Positions 17,235 to 27,756 are shown, counted from the first letter of the stretch. The stretch is 32,989 bases of DNA from Burkholderiales bacterium (GCA_020354665.1 CP070653.1:2605095-2638083), one strand, 5' to 3'. Program-made: numbers and translations. The notes: generated by a model from the sequence alone, not told the origin.

Positions 17235-17813
17235 ATGACCATCACACGCGACAGCCTTCTGACGCTGGAGGCCTATGCCAAGATCCGCAAGTCCAGTCGG
17301 CCCGAGGCGATCGCCCACCGGCGTCTGCGCAGCGTGATGCTCGGCGAGCACGTCACGGTGCAGTTCGAGGACGAGCAGACGATCCGCCGGCAGATCCAGG
17401 AGATGCTGCACATCGAAAAGATCTTCGATGAGGAGGGCATCAACAGCGAGATCGAGGCCTATGCGCCGCTGGTTCCCGGCGGCAGCAACTGGAAGGCCAC
17501 GATGATGATCGAATACCCCGATCCGCACGAGCGCCGGCGCGAACTGGCCCGACTGATTGGCATCGAGGACCGGATGTTCGTCGAAGTCGAGGGCCACGAT
17601 CGCGTTTATGCGATCGCCGACGAGGATCTGGATCGGGAGAACGAGCAGAAGACTTCGTCGGTGCACTTCCTGCGCTTCGAGTTCAATGCCAAGCAGCGCG
17701 ATGCGATCCGCGCCGGTGCGGTTGTCAAGCTCGGTTGCGATCACACCAACTATCCGGCGCATGTGACGATCCCGCCCGACACGCTGGCCAGCCTCGCTGG
17801 CGACCTGCGCTGA
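17235..17813 (+). CDS. DUF3501 family protein
   Basis: A 192-residue soluble protein of a conserved family of unknown function. Features that recall the family are the N-terminal LLTLEAYAKIRKSSRPEAIAHRR, the MLHIEKIFDEEGI helix and the C-terminal KLGCDHTNYPAH segment with one cysteine next to histidines. Members occur next to GlpC-like Fe-S proteins and rubrerythrins, which implies a shared redox task, but no activity has been assigned. GAGGAG lies 9 nt before the ATG at 17235. It is 27 nt behind the Fe-S gene and surely in its operon. Confidence 0.88.
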   Translation: MTITRDSLLTLEAYAKIRKSSRPEAIAHRRLRSVMLGEHVTVQFEDEQTIRRQIQEMLHIEKIFDEEGINSEIEAYAPLVPGGSNWKATMMIEYPDPHERRRELARLIGIEDRMFVEVEGHDRVYAIADEDLDRENEQKTSSVHFLRFEFNAKQRDAIRAGAVVKLGCDHTNYPAHVTIPPDTLASLAGDLR

Positions 17814-18029
17814 TCGCCGAGGAACTCGCGCCGCCGATCAGCCGGCTTCGTGTCGATGACGATGACGATGCCGAGGGGGACATGCGGCGGACGAACGACC
17901 GCGCCGCCGGTTTGGGAGATGTCCGTCCATTGTCGTAACGGCCTGACGGACTCTGCTTCGACATCCTTCGAACTCGGGGGATGCACAGACTAGGGACTGA
18001 CAGGCCCTTGTGGCCGCCCCAGAATTCGC

Positions 18030-18065
18030 GAGACAGCGTGACGGCAGGGCGCCGTCACGAGACAG
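18030..18065. repeat. 9-bp hairpin flanked by direct repeats GAGACAG
   Basis: CGTGACGGC and GCCGTCACG (18037-18059) pair perfectly around AGGGC. GAGACAG lies immediately outside on both sides (18030-18036, and 18059-18065 sharing one base with the stem). It sits 36 nt upstream of the GTG at 18102, so it could be a leader hairpin or a binding site for the membrane-protein gene. There is no T-run. Confidence 0.45.
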
Positions 18066-18101
18066 AGTCAGTCCGCTGGGCAGCGGACAGGAGCGATCCC
18101 C

Positions 18102-18647
18102 GTGCCGCAGACCTATACCGTCGGTGCTCGTTCGATATTCGTGACTGTCACGGCATGGGTATTCATCGTGCTGAGCCTGTCCGCTACTGTCCTCGCAGCG
18201 ATCCAGAACGCAGCCGTCGCTTCGCTGTTGCCCGGCAGCATGGTGGAATCGCTGCGGACGCATCCGCTGCCCTTGCTGACCCGGCTGCTGGTGGCCTACA
18301 TGCCGTGGGTGGTTGGCGCCGGCCTTGCCCTCTCGCTGGCGACGCTCGCCTCGGCAGTCGGACTCCTGCTGCGGTTCGAATGGGCGCGCCGGGCGTTCAT
18401 CGGCGTCCTTGGGCTCGCGATCATTGCCAACCTGCTGGGACTGTGGCTGCAGCACGAGCTGGTGCAGTCGCTGATCGATGCGACGTTGCACGGCACCGCG
18501 CTGCCTGCGCAGGCCGCCGGTGTGTTCGGCGGCTTCGTTACCGCTGCAAGGATGATGGCACTGGTGATGACGCTGACGGCCTGCGGCCTGCTTGGCTGGA
18601 TCATTCGCCGCCTGACGTCGCCGACGGTTCGGCAGGAATTCGCTTGA
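18102..18647 (+). CDS. Small four-helix membrane protein, unknown function
   Basis: A 181-residue protein I do not recognise. Hydrophobic segments at about 12-34, 64-90, 98-117 and 148-168 indicate four transmembrane helices, with a short extracytoplasmic loop rich in small residues between the first two. No catalytic motif is visible. The GTG start at 18102 is chosen because AGGAG lies 8 nt before it. It is 288 bp downstream of DUF3501 and appears to be its own transcription unit, with a hairpin in its leader. Confidence 0.75.
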   Translation: MPQTYTVGARSIFVTVTAWVFIVLSLSATVLAAIQNAAVASLLPGSMVESLRTHPLPLLTRLLVAYMPWVVGAGLALSLATLASAVGLLLRFEWARRAFIGVLGLAIIANLLGLWLQHELVQSLIDATLHGTALPAQAAGVFGGFVTAARMMALVMTLTACGLLGWIIRRLTSPTVRQEFA

Positions 18648-18969
18648 GCCACCCGCCGCGCTTCGTGCGGTCGCCGGCGACGTGATTCGGGCGCGGCTTG
18701 CCGCGGAGTGACCGAACCGGGGGCGGAGGATTGGCGCCGAGCGGGCGGCACGCGAGCGGCATCGGGCCAGCGGCCCTGAGAATGAGTCCGACGGTGGTTT
18801 CTGCCGCCCGCCCAGTTCGCGACGTGCCAACGGCCGCCACGGCCGCGATGGCTCGGCCAATGGTCGATCGAGCATCCGAAACCTACGGAGCTTCCGACGC
18901 AACCCGTTACGCGCTCGAGGGCGGCGACTGCCAACCTGATGATCAGGGCACTGGCTGCAGAATCGAGTC
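18648..18969. other. Intergenic stretch without recognised content
   Basis: These 322 bases hold no convincing gene, RNA or terminator. They presumably include the promoter of the following oxygenase gene. Open frames crossing here give arginine-rich translations without family resemblance. Confidence 0.55.
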
Positions 18970-19827
18970 ATGACGAAGACACCGCAGCAGATCACCCCGG
19001 AACTGCGCGACTGGATCGTCCAGCAAGCGCAAGCCGGTCAGCCGCCGGAGGCCGTGCTGGACGCCATGCGGGCCAGCGGATGGGACGAGGACGTCGCGCT
19101 TGATGCGCTGGAGCAGACCTTGCGCGAGTTCCTGGCCAGCCGGGCCACTGCGCAAGCACTGCCGCCACCGATGGCGGTTCCTGAGCCGGACCTGGACGGT
19201 TCCCCGAGCACGCTCGACGCCGGCGACCGTCAGGTCAGTGTGCTAGCGGCAATGCGCAGCCCGCGCGTCGTCGTGTTCGGCGGGCTGCTTTCGGACGAGG
19301 AGTGCGATGAAATGGTTGCGCTTGCCCAGCAAAGGCTGACGCGCTCCGAGACGCTGGACAACGCCACGGGTGGAACCGAGGTCCATGCAGCGCGTACGAG
19401 CGACGGGATGTTCTTCAACCGCGGCGAGTTCGAGCTATGCCTGCGCATCGAGAGGCGCATCGCTCGGCTGGTGCGCTGGCCGTTCGAAAACGGCGAAGGC
19501 CTGCAGGTGTTGCGGTACCGGCCGGGCGCCGAATACAGGCCGCATCACGATTACTTCGATCCGGTCCACCCCGGCTCCCAGGCGGTACTCAAGCGTGGGG
19601 GCCAGCGGGTCGGCACCGTGGTGATGTATCTGAATATGCCGGCCAAGGGCGGTGCGACGACATTTCCCGATGCCGCGCTCGAAATCGCGCCGATCAAAGG
19701 CAACGCGGTGTTTTTCAGCTACGAGCGGCCGCACCCGAGCACGCGCACGCTGCATGGCGGTGCGCCGGTGATCGAAGGCGAGAAATGGGTCGCGACGAAA
19801 TGGCTGCGCGAGTCGCGCTTCGAATGA
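18970..19827 (+). CDS. Prolyl 4-hydroxylase-like 2OG-Fe(II) oxygenase
   Basis: A 285-residue cytoplasmic protein. The C-terminal two thirds (about 95-282) form a P4H-type double-stranded beta-helix with iron ligands H192 and D194 (YRPHHDYFD) and H262 (TLHGG), and the 2-oxoglutarate lysine K272 (GEKWVATKW). Such enzymes hydroxylate prolyl or other residues of a protein partner. The N-terminal about 60 residues form a separate helical domain (TPELRDWIVQQA, AMRASGWDEDVALDAL) resembling a UBA-like or peptide-binding module, then a proline-rich linker. A domain of this kind could select the substrate. The ATG at 18970 has no clear ribosome-binding site but fits the domain limits. It ends 4 nt from the convergent hypothetical gene. 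Confidence 0.92.
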   Translation: MTKTPQQITPELRDWIVQQAQAGQPPEAVLDAMRASGWDEDVALDALEQTLREFLASRATAQALPPPMAVPEPDLDGSPSTLDAGDRQVSVLAAMRSPRVVVFGGLLSDEECDEMVALAQQRLTRSETLDNATGGTEVHAARTSDGMFFNRGEFELCLRIERRIARLVRWPFENGEGLQVLRYRPGAEYRPHHDYFDPVHPGSQAVLKRGGQRVGTVVMYLNMPAKGGATTFPDAALEIAPIKGNAVFFSYERPHPSTRTLHGGAPVIEGEKWVATKWLRESRFE

Positions 19828-19831
19828 CCGC

Positions 19832-20356
19832 TCAGTGACCTGCGTGCGCCGTGCTCATGGCCGCGGCCATGTTGGCGCGCGAGAACGGCCGGGCGCGTTC
19901 GATGCGCATCTGCTTGCGTTCTTCCCAGGTCTGCGGGCCAGCCAGCGGCCAGCTGTCGAGAGCCGCGGTCGCCTCGGCCGCCGCGACGCGCGCGATCGGG
20001 ACGCCGCTGCTAAGCAGGCCGCCACGGCATCGGCGCAATGCCCGCGGCAGCGCCACGCTGCGCGAACTGACCCAGTAGATGCAGGCGCGCTCGTTCCAGA
20101 AGGCCTGGCGCTCGAACAGGATGCGCCCGGCGATGCCGGTGTCGGCCGACAGCGCAACAAGTTCGTTGGACAACTGGATCAGCGCGACTTCGAGGTCGCC
20201 CGGCGTGTTGCCGTCACTGCGATGGACGAGCACGACGCGCTCGATCTCGGCCGCACTGATGCGGTCTGTCTCGACGCCGCCGACGTAGACGACGATGTCC
20301 TGGCCTTTCCACGCGGTGCGCGCGCCGGTGTGATGACGAAAAAACGGGATCATCAT
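19832..20356 (-). CDS. Hypothetical protein
   Basis: A 174-residue protein I do not recognise. The first 110 residues look like a genuine alpha/beta fold (GQDIVVYVGGVETDRIS, EIERVVLVHRSDG, DLEVALIQLSNELVAL) with no signal peptide. The tail is alanine- and arginine-rich (TWEERKQMRIERARPFS). AAAGG stands just upstream of the ATG at 20356; the second ATG is equally possible. It is convergent with the oxygenase gene (4-nt gap) and stands 163 bp upstream of nothing on its own strand that would suggest a role. Confidence 0.65.
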   Translation of the reverse strand: MMIPFFRHHTGARTAWKGQDIVVYVGGVETDRISAAEIERVVLVHRSDGNTPGDLEVALIQLSNELVALSADTGIAGRILFERQAFWNERACIYWVSSRSVALPRALRRCRGGLLSSGVPIARVAAAEATAALDSWPLAGPQTWEERKQMRIERARPFSRANMAAAMSTAHAGH

Positions 20357-20519
20357 GGCTGCCTTTCTAGCGCCCTAAAGCTACGCCGGGGAGCCCCCAG
20401 ATGGGTGTCGATGGCGTGTCTGCTGCGACAAGATGCAAGCGGGCGCACACGAACGCCCCCTCGGCGTGCATCACTTCACGGGTGGGCGGCTACCGCGGCA
20501 GCGGTGACCCCGCATGCCC

Positions 20520-21539
20520 TCAACGCAGGCGCAACAGCGCGCGCACGAAGCCATGGTCCGAGCGCGTACGGTCACGGCCGTCGTTGAGATGGTCATTGAA
20601 GTACTCGACCCGCGCGACATCGCCAATCGCGAATCTCGATGCAGCGACGAACTCCTCGGAGACCCAGATCTGGTCGGGCGTGTCGGGTATACCCTGATAG
20701 ATGTGGGAGTAGCCGACGTCGCGGCGGATCGCCGAAGCGACCTGCACGTCGTAGGCATGAAAGAGCGCCGCATCCAGCGCCGCACGGTTCCAGGCCACGT
20801 TATGCGGCGCGGTGATCATTTGCGTCGTCGCGGCCAGCGGCCCGTCATTCAGGTCGCCCATCAGGACCATCGGCTCGCGTGTGCCGGCCAGCTGCTGCAC
20901 GACGAGATGGCGCAGCGCGGCCGCCTCGGCGCAACGCATCACATGCGCCCGCAGCGCGGCACGGGTCTGCACGCGCGGATCGTCCGGATCCTCCAGAGGT
21001 TCGCCGTTGGGATCGCGCAGCAGCTTGGGCCGCTTGGACTTCAGGTGCGCCACCAGCACGTGAAGTCGCAACCCGTTGCGTAGCAGGACCTTCGCGTGCA
21101 ACACCGGCCGTTCGAACGCGCCGTGCTCGCCAATCTCTGGCACCGCAACGGCGTGTCCCGGCGGAAAATCAGCGATCGATTCGAGGTCCTCGACATCGAG
21201 CCGCGTCATCAGCCCAACGCGCGGGGTGCCCTCGGCGCCCCCGGACCCATCGGCGCCCGGCGCGAGCACGTGGGCGTAACGCAGGCGCGACGCAGCCACC
21301 GCGTCCTTCAGCGCGGAGAGGTCCCACACTTCCTGGACGGCGACGACGTCGGCGTTCAGGCGTCGCAGCTGCAGGCCGATCCAGATCGTCTTGCGCCGGT
21401 AATCACCATCCTCGTACGGTTCCTCGTTCGGGTAGAAGATGCGTCCAGGGCGGGCGAGGTTCAGCAGATTCATCGTGGCGAGCATCAACGTGCCGCCTTC
21501 ACCGTCCGGGGCAGGAGAGACTTCGGTTGGAGCCGTCAT
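20520..21539 (-). CDS. Endonuclease/exonuclease/phosphatase-fold protein
   Basis: A 339-residue protein with the metal-dependent phosphoesterase pattern of the DNase I/ExoIII/sphingomyelinase superfamily: N24 (TMNLLNL), E70 (VVAVQEVWD), a catalytic histidine in VLVAHLKSKR, the GDLNDGP aspartate/asparagine pair near 240, and the C-terminal SDH at 327-329. No signal peptide is seen, which points to a cytoplasmic nuclease or phosphatase, but the substrate is unknown. The start is the ATG at 21539, which overlaps the stop of the upstream MgtC/DUF4010 gene in ATGA, so translation is probably coupled. An open frame continues much further upstream but is noise over the membrane-protein gene. Confidence 0.88.
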   Translation of the reverse strand: MTAPTEVSPAPDGEGGTLMLATMNLLNLARPGRIFYPNEEPYEDGDYRRKTIWIGLQLRRLNADVVAVQEVWDLSALKDAVAASRLRYAHVLAPGADGSGGAEGTPRVGLMTRLDVEDLESIADFPPGHAVAVPEIGEHGAFERPVLHAKVLLRNGLRLHVLVAHLKSKRPKLLRDPNGEPLEDPDDPRVQTRAALRAHVMRCAEAAALRHLVVQQLAGTREPMVLMGDLNDGPLAATTQMITAPHNVAWNRAALDAALFHAYDVQVASAIRRDVGYSHIYQGIPDTPDQIWVSEEFVAASRFAIGDVARVEYFNDHLNDGRDRTRSDHGFVRALLRLR

Positions 21540-22786
21540 CGCAGCGCCATCATGCCGAGCCACGCGGCGCCCGTCGACAGCACCAGCGAAGTTGTGACTC
21601 GGGTTCCGAAGCGCCTGCCTCCCGCGGCGAATGCGACGAGTGAGCGCACCACGCTGTTGCTCGTGATGCCGACCAGCACGCCGAGCGCGGCCATGTCGAT
21701 GCCGATCATTCCGGTGCGAGCCAGCGCGCCGAGGGTCGCGATGCCCGACTGCGCGTCGGCGAGCCCGGCCAGCGCCGTGCCGAGCAGGAGTCCGCGGTCG
21801 CCGAACTCGCGCTGGGCCCAGCTGACGCCGAGGGTGACCAGCGTCAGCAGCAGCGCGACCGCGGCAGCCTCGCGCACCCGCAAGACGCGCGCGGCCGGAT
21901 CGTGTTGTGCCACCGCGCCAGGCGCGCTGGTTCGCCAATCGCGCAGCAAGGCGAGCACGACCGCCACCGAGATGCCTGCAGCGGCGGCAGGCAGCAGCGC
22001 ACGCACCGTCTGCGGGGCCAAGGGCAGCAGCATGACGAGCGCCTGCATCCACGTCGCTGCGGTGGAAAGGATTGCGCCGGCGGCGCAATCTGTACCCAGA
22101 GCCGGCTCGGCACGACGGCGCGCACCCATCGAGGCGATCGTCGCGGTGCTCGAGACGAAACCAGAGAAGAAGCCCGAGATCAACAATCCCGACCGCGAGC
22201 CGAGCGCGCGCAGCGCGATGTGCCCAATCGCCTGCACCAGCAGGATCAGCAGCGCGATCAGCGCCAGCGAGCGCGGCTGCAGGCCGCCGAGCCATTCCAG
22301 CGGCTGCTGAGGGATCAGTGGCACCACCACCAGCGCGAGGGCAGCCAGCAGCAAAGCGTCGTGCAGTTCGGCCTCGCTGATGATCTGGGTCGCGAAGCGG
22401 TGCAACCCCCCGCGCGCCGCGAGCAGCGCGGCCACCAGCGCCGCCGTACCGGCCCCCAGCGCCGGCGCGGCCATCGACAGCACGCCGATCAGGTAAGTGA
22501 CGAACAGCGCGAGCTCGGTGGTCAATCCCGGATCTCTCGAGTGACTCTTGAAGTACGCTGCTGCGCTGAGCAGCACGATCACGAGGGCACCGAGCGCGAT
22601 CAGCGCCGGTTGGCCGAGACCCTGCGCAACGGCCCCGGCCAGCGAGGCAAGCGCAAAGGTGCGGATGCCGGCCGGCCGCCGGTCTGGACCTTCGCCCTTG
22701 CGGCGCTCCCGGTCGAGACCGATCAGCAATCCGCCGCCGAGCGCGACGGCACTGCCGATCACGAGTTGCTGCGTCGAAGTGTCCAA
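21536..22786 (-). CDS. MgtC/DUF4010 family membrane protein
   Basis: A 416-residue inner-membrane protein. The N-terminal part (about 8-130) is MgtC/SapB-like, with ALGGGLLIGLDRERRKG and AGIRTFALASLAGA, the two conserved basic/glycine motifs of that domain. The C-terminal part (about 185-416) is a second helical domain matching the DUF4010 pattern (SGFFSGFVSSTATIASMG, LADAQSGIATLG, GITSNSVVRSLVAF). MgtC proteins have been tied to magnesium limitation and virulence in other bacteria, but this two-domain type has no proven activity. Its stop overlaps the start of the EEP gene (ATGA). The leader upstream contains several palindromes. Confidence 0.9.
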   Translation of the reverse strand: MDTSTQQLVIGSAVALGGGLLIGLDRERRKGEGPDRRPAGIRTFALASLAGAVAQGLGQPALIALGALVIVLLSAAAYFKSHSRDPGLTTELALFVTYLIGVLSMAAPALGAGTAALVAALLAARGGLHRFATQIISEAELHDALLLAALALVVVPLIPQQPLEWLGGLQPRSLALIALLILLVQAIGHIALRALGSRSGLLISGFFSGFVSSTATIASMGARRRAEPALGTDCAAGAILSTAATWMQALVMLLPLAPQTVRALLPAAAAGISVAVVLALLRDWRTSAPGAVAQHDPAARVLRVREAAAVALLLTLVTLGVSWAQREFGDRGLLLGTALAGLADAQSGIATLGALARTGMIGIDMAALGVLVGITSNSVVRSLVAFAAGGRRFGTRVTTSLVLSTGAAWLGMMALR

Positions 22787-23065
22787 CGCGTTTCGGTCCG
22801 GATAGAGGTCTGGTGAAATACAGCCAGGGAGTCGCGAATCCTACGGGTCGGGTTTGGCCGGCGATCGGCGATGGTGAAGTTGGCCCGGGGATATTTCTAC
22901 GCCCTTGCAAGGGCGCCCCGACTTCGCGGCGGGCTGTGACTGTGCGGTGTGCCAGCGAGCCGCCGCGGCAGCTCGCTGAGGATATTTCAACAGCAGGTCA
23001 AATCTTGACCGGGCGATGCGATCCAGCGACCGTTTCGGCGGCGGCGAATGCCCTCGTTCATATGG
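22787..23065. other. Palindrome-rich noncoding stretch
   Basis: No gene was found in these 279 bases. The stretch holds a perfect 14-bp palindrome GCCCTTGCAAGGGC (22901-22914), a perfect 8-bp inverted repeat CAGCGAGC/GCTCGCTG with 10-nt loop (22953-22978), GGTCAA-ATC-TTGACC (22996-23010), and two direct copies of GGATATTTC (22889-22897, 22980-22988). It is the leader of the MgtC/DUF4010 gene and the trailer of the SDR gene, both on the minus strand. No T-run follows any hairpin. Confidence 0.6.
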
Positions 23066-23746
23066 TCAGCGGCCGAGCGCCCAGAGGCCCGCAGATTCGA
23101 TGACCCGCACGCCGGGCTTTGTGTGGCGCACGGCGCGAATCATCGCCCGCGCGACGGTCGCTGCCGGGATCGGCCGCACCGCGGCCGGCAGGACAGGTGC
23201 GAGCGGCTCGAGCACGCGTTGCGCGAGCCACTCGCCGGGCCGAGTGGGCTGACCGAGCCCCGAGCGGTCGCCGATCAACAGCGACGGCCGCAGGATCACG
23301 AGGCAGTCGAAACCGATGCGCGCGACCGCGGCTTCCATCTCGCCCTTGACACGGTTGTAAAAGACGGCCGATTGGGCGTTGGCGCCGAGCGCGGAAACGA
23401 CCGCAAAGCATTTGGCTCCTGCCGCATGAGCGGCTTTCGCGACGGAGACCACATGGTCGAAGTCGACCTCGCGAAACGCGTCCTTCGATCCGGCGATCTT
23501 GATCGTCGTGCCCAGCCCGCAGAACGCGGCATCGACCGGCGGCAGCGCGGGCAATGCATGGAAGTCGACCAGATGCAGGTGCAACTTCGGATGGTGTGGC
23601 ACATCGACCGCAGCGCGCCGCAACAACGCATGCACCAGCCCGACTGCGGGGTCAGTCTCGAGCAGCGATATCAGCGCCCGGCCAACCAGCCCGGTCGTTC
23701 CGGCCACCAGCACTGAAGCGATCGACCGTTCCGAGCCCGCGGTCAT
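23066..23746 (-). CDS. NAD(P)-binding atypical SDR / epimerase-like protein
   Basis: A 226-residue Rossmann-fold protein. The cofactor loop is VLVAGTTGLVGR near the N-terminus (TGxxGxxG form), followed by AFCGLGTTIK, SVAKAAHAAGAKCFAVVSALGA (strand with the SxxG region) and YNRVKGEMEAAV, in which Y and K occupy the SDR YxxxK active-site pattern. It is related to the short atypical SDRs resembling human HTATIP2/TIP30, whose substrates are unknown. I chose the ATG at 23746; a GTG three codons upstream is possible and neither has a strong ribosome-binding site. It lies 88 bp downstream of rhlE on the same strand. Confidence 0.88.
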   Translation of the reverse strand: MTAGSERSIASVLVAGTTGLVGRALISLLETDPAVGLVHALLRRAAVDVPHHPKLHLHLVDFHALPALPPVDAAFCGLGTTIKIAGSKDAFREVDFDHVVSVAKAAHAAGAKCFAVVSALGANAQSAVFYNRVKGEMEAAVARIGFDCLVILRPSLLIGDRSGLGQPTRPGEWLAQRVLEPLAPVLPAAVRPIPAATVARAMIRAVRHTKPGVRVIESAGLWALGR

Positions 23747-23834
23747 GCGCGTCACTTTAGCGGCAAGGGGCGGCGCGCTTCCCGCGGCTCGTCATGTGCC
23801 GGCTCTTGCGACGTCCCCTGCACGGGGCTCGTGT

Positions 23835-25316
23835 TCAGCGCTTGGGCTGGGTCAGTCGCGGCCCGTGGCTGGAGCTCACGGCGCTGCGGTGACTGCGCGG
23901 CTGCGGCGCATCACGCCGGCCGTGCGGCTGGCCATGGGGTGCCGGCTGGTTGGCATGCCCGGCGCCGACCTTGTCGTGTCGCTGCGGCCGATCGCGCGGA
24001 GCCGTGACCTCGCGTCGCGGCTCGGGCGCGCGATGCGGCGCGGGGCCGTGGCCGGCGTGGCGTGGCGCATCGCCGCGCGGCCCAGCCGATCGCTTGCCGC
24101 CTGCACTGCGCCGCGTGCCGCCCACGCCGATCGTCATGCGGCCGAGCACGATTGGTTCGGCCTTTTCGCCGGCCGGCGGCTCGAACCCCGGCACGACCTC
24201 GCGCGCGATGCTGCGCTTGATGAGTTTCTCGATGTCCCTGAGGAAGATCTCCTCGTCAACGCAGACCAGTGAAATCGCCTCGCCGGTCGCGCCGGCGCGA
24301 CCCGTGCGGCCGATGCGGTGCACGTAGTCCTCGGGCACATTGGGCAGTTCGAAGTTGACGACGTGGGGCAGTTGGTCGATGTCGATTCCGCGAGCGGCGA
24401 TGTCGGTGGCGACCAGCACCGGCAACTCCCCGGTCTTGAAGTCGGCCAGCGCCTTGGTGCGCGCGGTCTGGCTCTTGTTGCCGTGGATCGCCATCGTGCC
24501 GATTCCCTCCTTGTTGAGGTACTCGGCCAGGCGATTGGCGCCGTGCTTCATGCGCGTGAAGACCAGCACCTGATGCCAGTCTCCCCGGCGGATCAGATGC
24601 GCGAGGAGCTCCTTCTTGCGTTCGCGGCCCACCGGGTGGACCTTCTGCGCGATCAGGTCGGCCGTGGCGTTGCGGCGTGCTACCTCGATCAGCGCCGGTG
24701 CATTGAGCAGCCGATCGGCGAGCGCCTTGATCTCGTCGCTGAACGTGGCCGAGAAGAGCAGGCTCTGCTTCTTATGCGGCAGAACGGCCAGCACCTTCTT
24801 GATGTCGTGGATGAAGCCCATGTCGAGCATGCGGTCGGCTTCGTCGAGCACGAAAATCTCGACGTGGCTCAGGTCGAGGATGCGCTGGCCATGGTGGTCG
24901 AGCAGCCGGCCCGGCGTGGCGACGAGGATGTCTACGCCCTTGCGAAGTCGGTCGATCTGCGGCTGCATGCCCACACCGCCGAACATCACCATGCTCGTCA
25001 GCGGTACGTGCTTGCCGGAGGTGCGCACGCTTTCCTCGACCTGTGCGGCGAGCTCGCGGGTGGGCGTGAGGATCAGTGCGCGGATCGCGACGCGGCCGCG
25101 CGCATCGCGCTTCGAGGTCTGTGCCATCAGGCGCTGCAACATCGGCAGCACGAAACCGGCGGTCTTGCCGGTGCCGGTCTGCGCGCCGGCCAACAGGTCG
25201 CCGCCTTTCAGCACGGCGGGAATCGCCTGCATCTGAATCGGCGTGGGGGTTTCGTAGCCCTGTTCGCGAACGGCGCGCAGGAGCGGCTCGGCCAAGCCGA
25301 GATCGGTGAATTTCAT
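23835..25316 (-). CDS. rhlE: DEAD-box RNA helicase RhlE
   Basis: A 493-residue ATP-dependent RNA helicase of the type acting in ribosome assembly and RNA turnover. Motifs in order are the Q motif (PTPIQ, Q28), AQTGTGKT at 45-52, PTRELA, GG, TPGR, DEAD at 158-161, SAT at 189-191, and the second RecA domain with [18 protein letters not shown] and HRIGRTGR. The core [24 protein letters not shown] start is typical for RhlE. From about residue 398 the protein ends in a long basic, low-complexity tail (Arg/His/Pro/Gly), which likely binds RNA. The ATG at 25316 is taken because the family starts there; no good ribosome-binding site is visible, and a TTG 36 nt upstream is less likely. Confidence 0.95.
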   Translation of the reverse strand: MKFTDLGLAEPLLRAVREQGYETPTPIQMQAIPAVLKGGDLLAGAQTGTGKTAGFVLPMLQRLMAQTSKRDARGRVAIRALILTPTRELAAQVEESVRTSGKHVPLTSMVMFGGVGMQPQIDRLRKGVDILVATPGRLLDHHGQRILDLSHVEIFVLDEADRMLDMGFIHDIKKVLAVLPHKKQSLLFSATFSDEIKALADRLLNAPALIEVARRNATADLIAQKVHPVGRERKKELLAHLIRRGDWHQVLVFTRMKHGANRLAEYLNKEGIGTMAIHGNKSQTARTKALADFKTGELPVLVATDIAARGIDIDQLPHVVNFELPNVPEDYVHRIGRTGRAGATGEAISLVCVDEEIFLRDIEKLIKRSIAREVVPGFEPPAGEKAEPIVLGRMTIGVGGTRRSAGGKRSAGPRGDAPRHAGHGPAPHRAPEPRREVTAPRDRPQRHDKVGAGHANQPAPHGQPHGRRDAPQPRSHRSAVSSSHGPRLTQPKR

Positions 25317-25480
25317 CGGGGAGAAAGCCCGCTGTACGGGCCGTTGTCGCAACCTGCTGCGAGCCGGGATGGGCCGCCCCAGTCGGAAGGCGCGTGAGGA
25401 AGGAGGCGTCGGAACTGACGATGCCGCGGCGACTGGTCACGCGACAGCAGGCATTGTACCTGCCACCGTCGCGGCTCGCT

Positions 25481-25897
25481 TCAGGCCATCGGCATCGGAT
25501 GGTGGTCCTTCAGATTCAGCCAGCCGCGCGCGATGCGATAGATCGCCCACAGCCCGAGCAGGAACAGGCCGAGTGCCCAGATCCCGAAGCCGATCACCAC
25601 GATCGTGAATGGCAGGCCCACGAGGGCGATGATGATGGCCCACAGCAGCGCGTACCAGAAGGTGCGGATCTGCCAGCTGAAGTGCGACTCGAGCCACGTG
25701 CCGCGGACGTCGCTGCGCTTCACGTAGTTGATGATCACCGCGATGATCGACGGCCATCCGAACAGGAACGACCCGATGACGCTGGCGGCGCCGAACGCGC
25801 CGATCACGAGGCCGAGCGTGTGCAGCCCGTAGAGAAAATGCGTCAGGCGAATTAACGAGGGATCGGCTTCGACCGTGGTGACAGCAGTCGTGTTCAT
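25481..25897 (-). CDS. DUF4870-like membrane protein
   Basis: A 138-residue protein with about three to four hydrophobic segments (LYGLHTLGLVIGAFG..., SIIAVIINY, FWYALLWAIIIALVG, FTIVVIGFGIWALGLFLLG). The pattern KRSDVRGTWLESHFSWQIRTFW between the second and third segments is typical of small DUF4870-type membrane proteins in betaproteobacteria. Function is unknown. GAGGAG is placed well before the ATG at 25897. It is divergent from ettA with 194 bp between them. Confidence 0.85.
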   Translation of the reverse strand: MNTTAVTTVEADPSLIRLTHFLYGLHTLGLVIGAFGAASVIGSFLFGWPSIIAVIINYVKRSDVRGTWLESHFSWQIRTFWYALLWAIIIALVGLPFTIVVIGFGIWALGLFLLGLWAIYRIARGWLNLKDHHPMPMA

Positions 25898-26091
25898 GGC
25901 TGGACACTCCTCGATGCAGGCGAAGGCATCATCGCACGGCCATTAAGTTGGGGCGAACCTGTAGGAATCAACCGTGGGTGCGACCGGCGTGACCGCGAAG
26001 GCCGCACGATCAGCTCGCGAACCTCAAGCAGCGACAATACGCGTTGACCAGGGCGTGCATCCGGCGCCCCATTCGATTGAGACCGCCCAGA

Positions 26092-27756
<1,665 letters not shown>

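Noticed and set aside
15234-17762. An 842-codon open frame antisense to rubrerythrin, the Fe-S gene and DUF3501
   Set aside because: It crosses a clear terminator and three genes with strong family motifs; there is no start signal and no recognisable domain.
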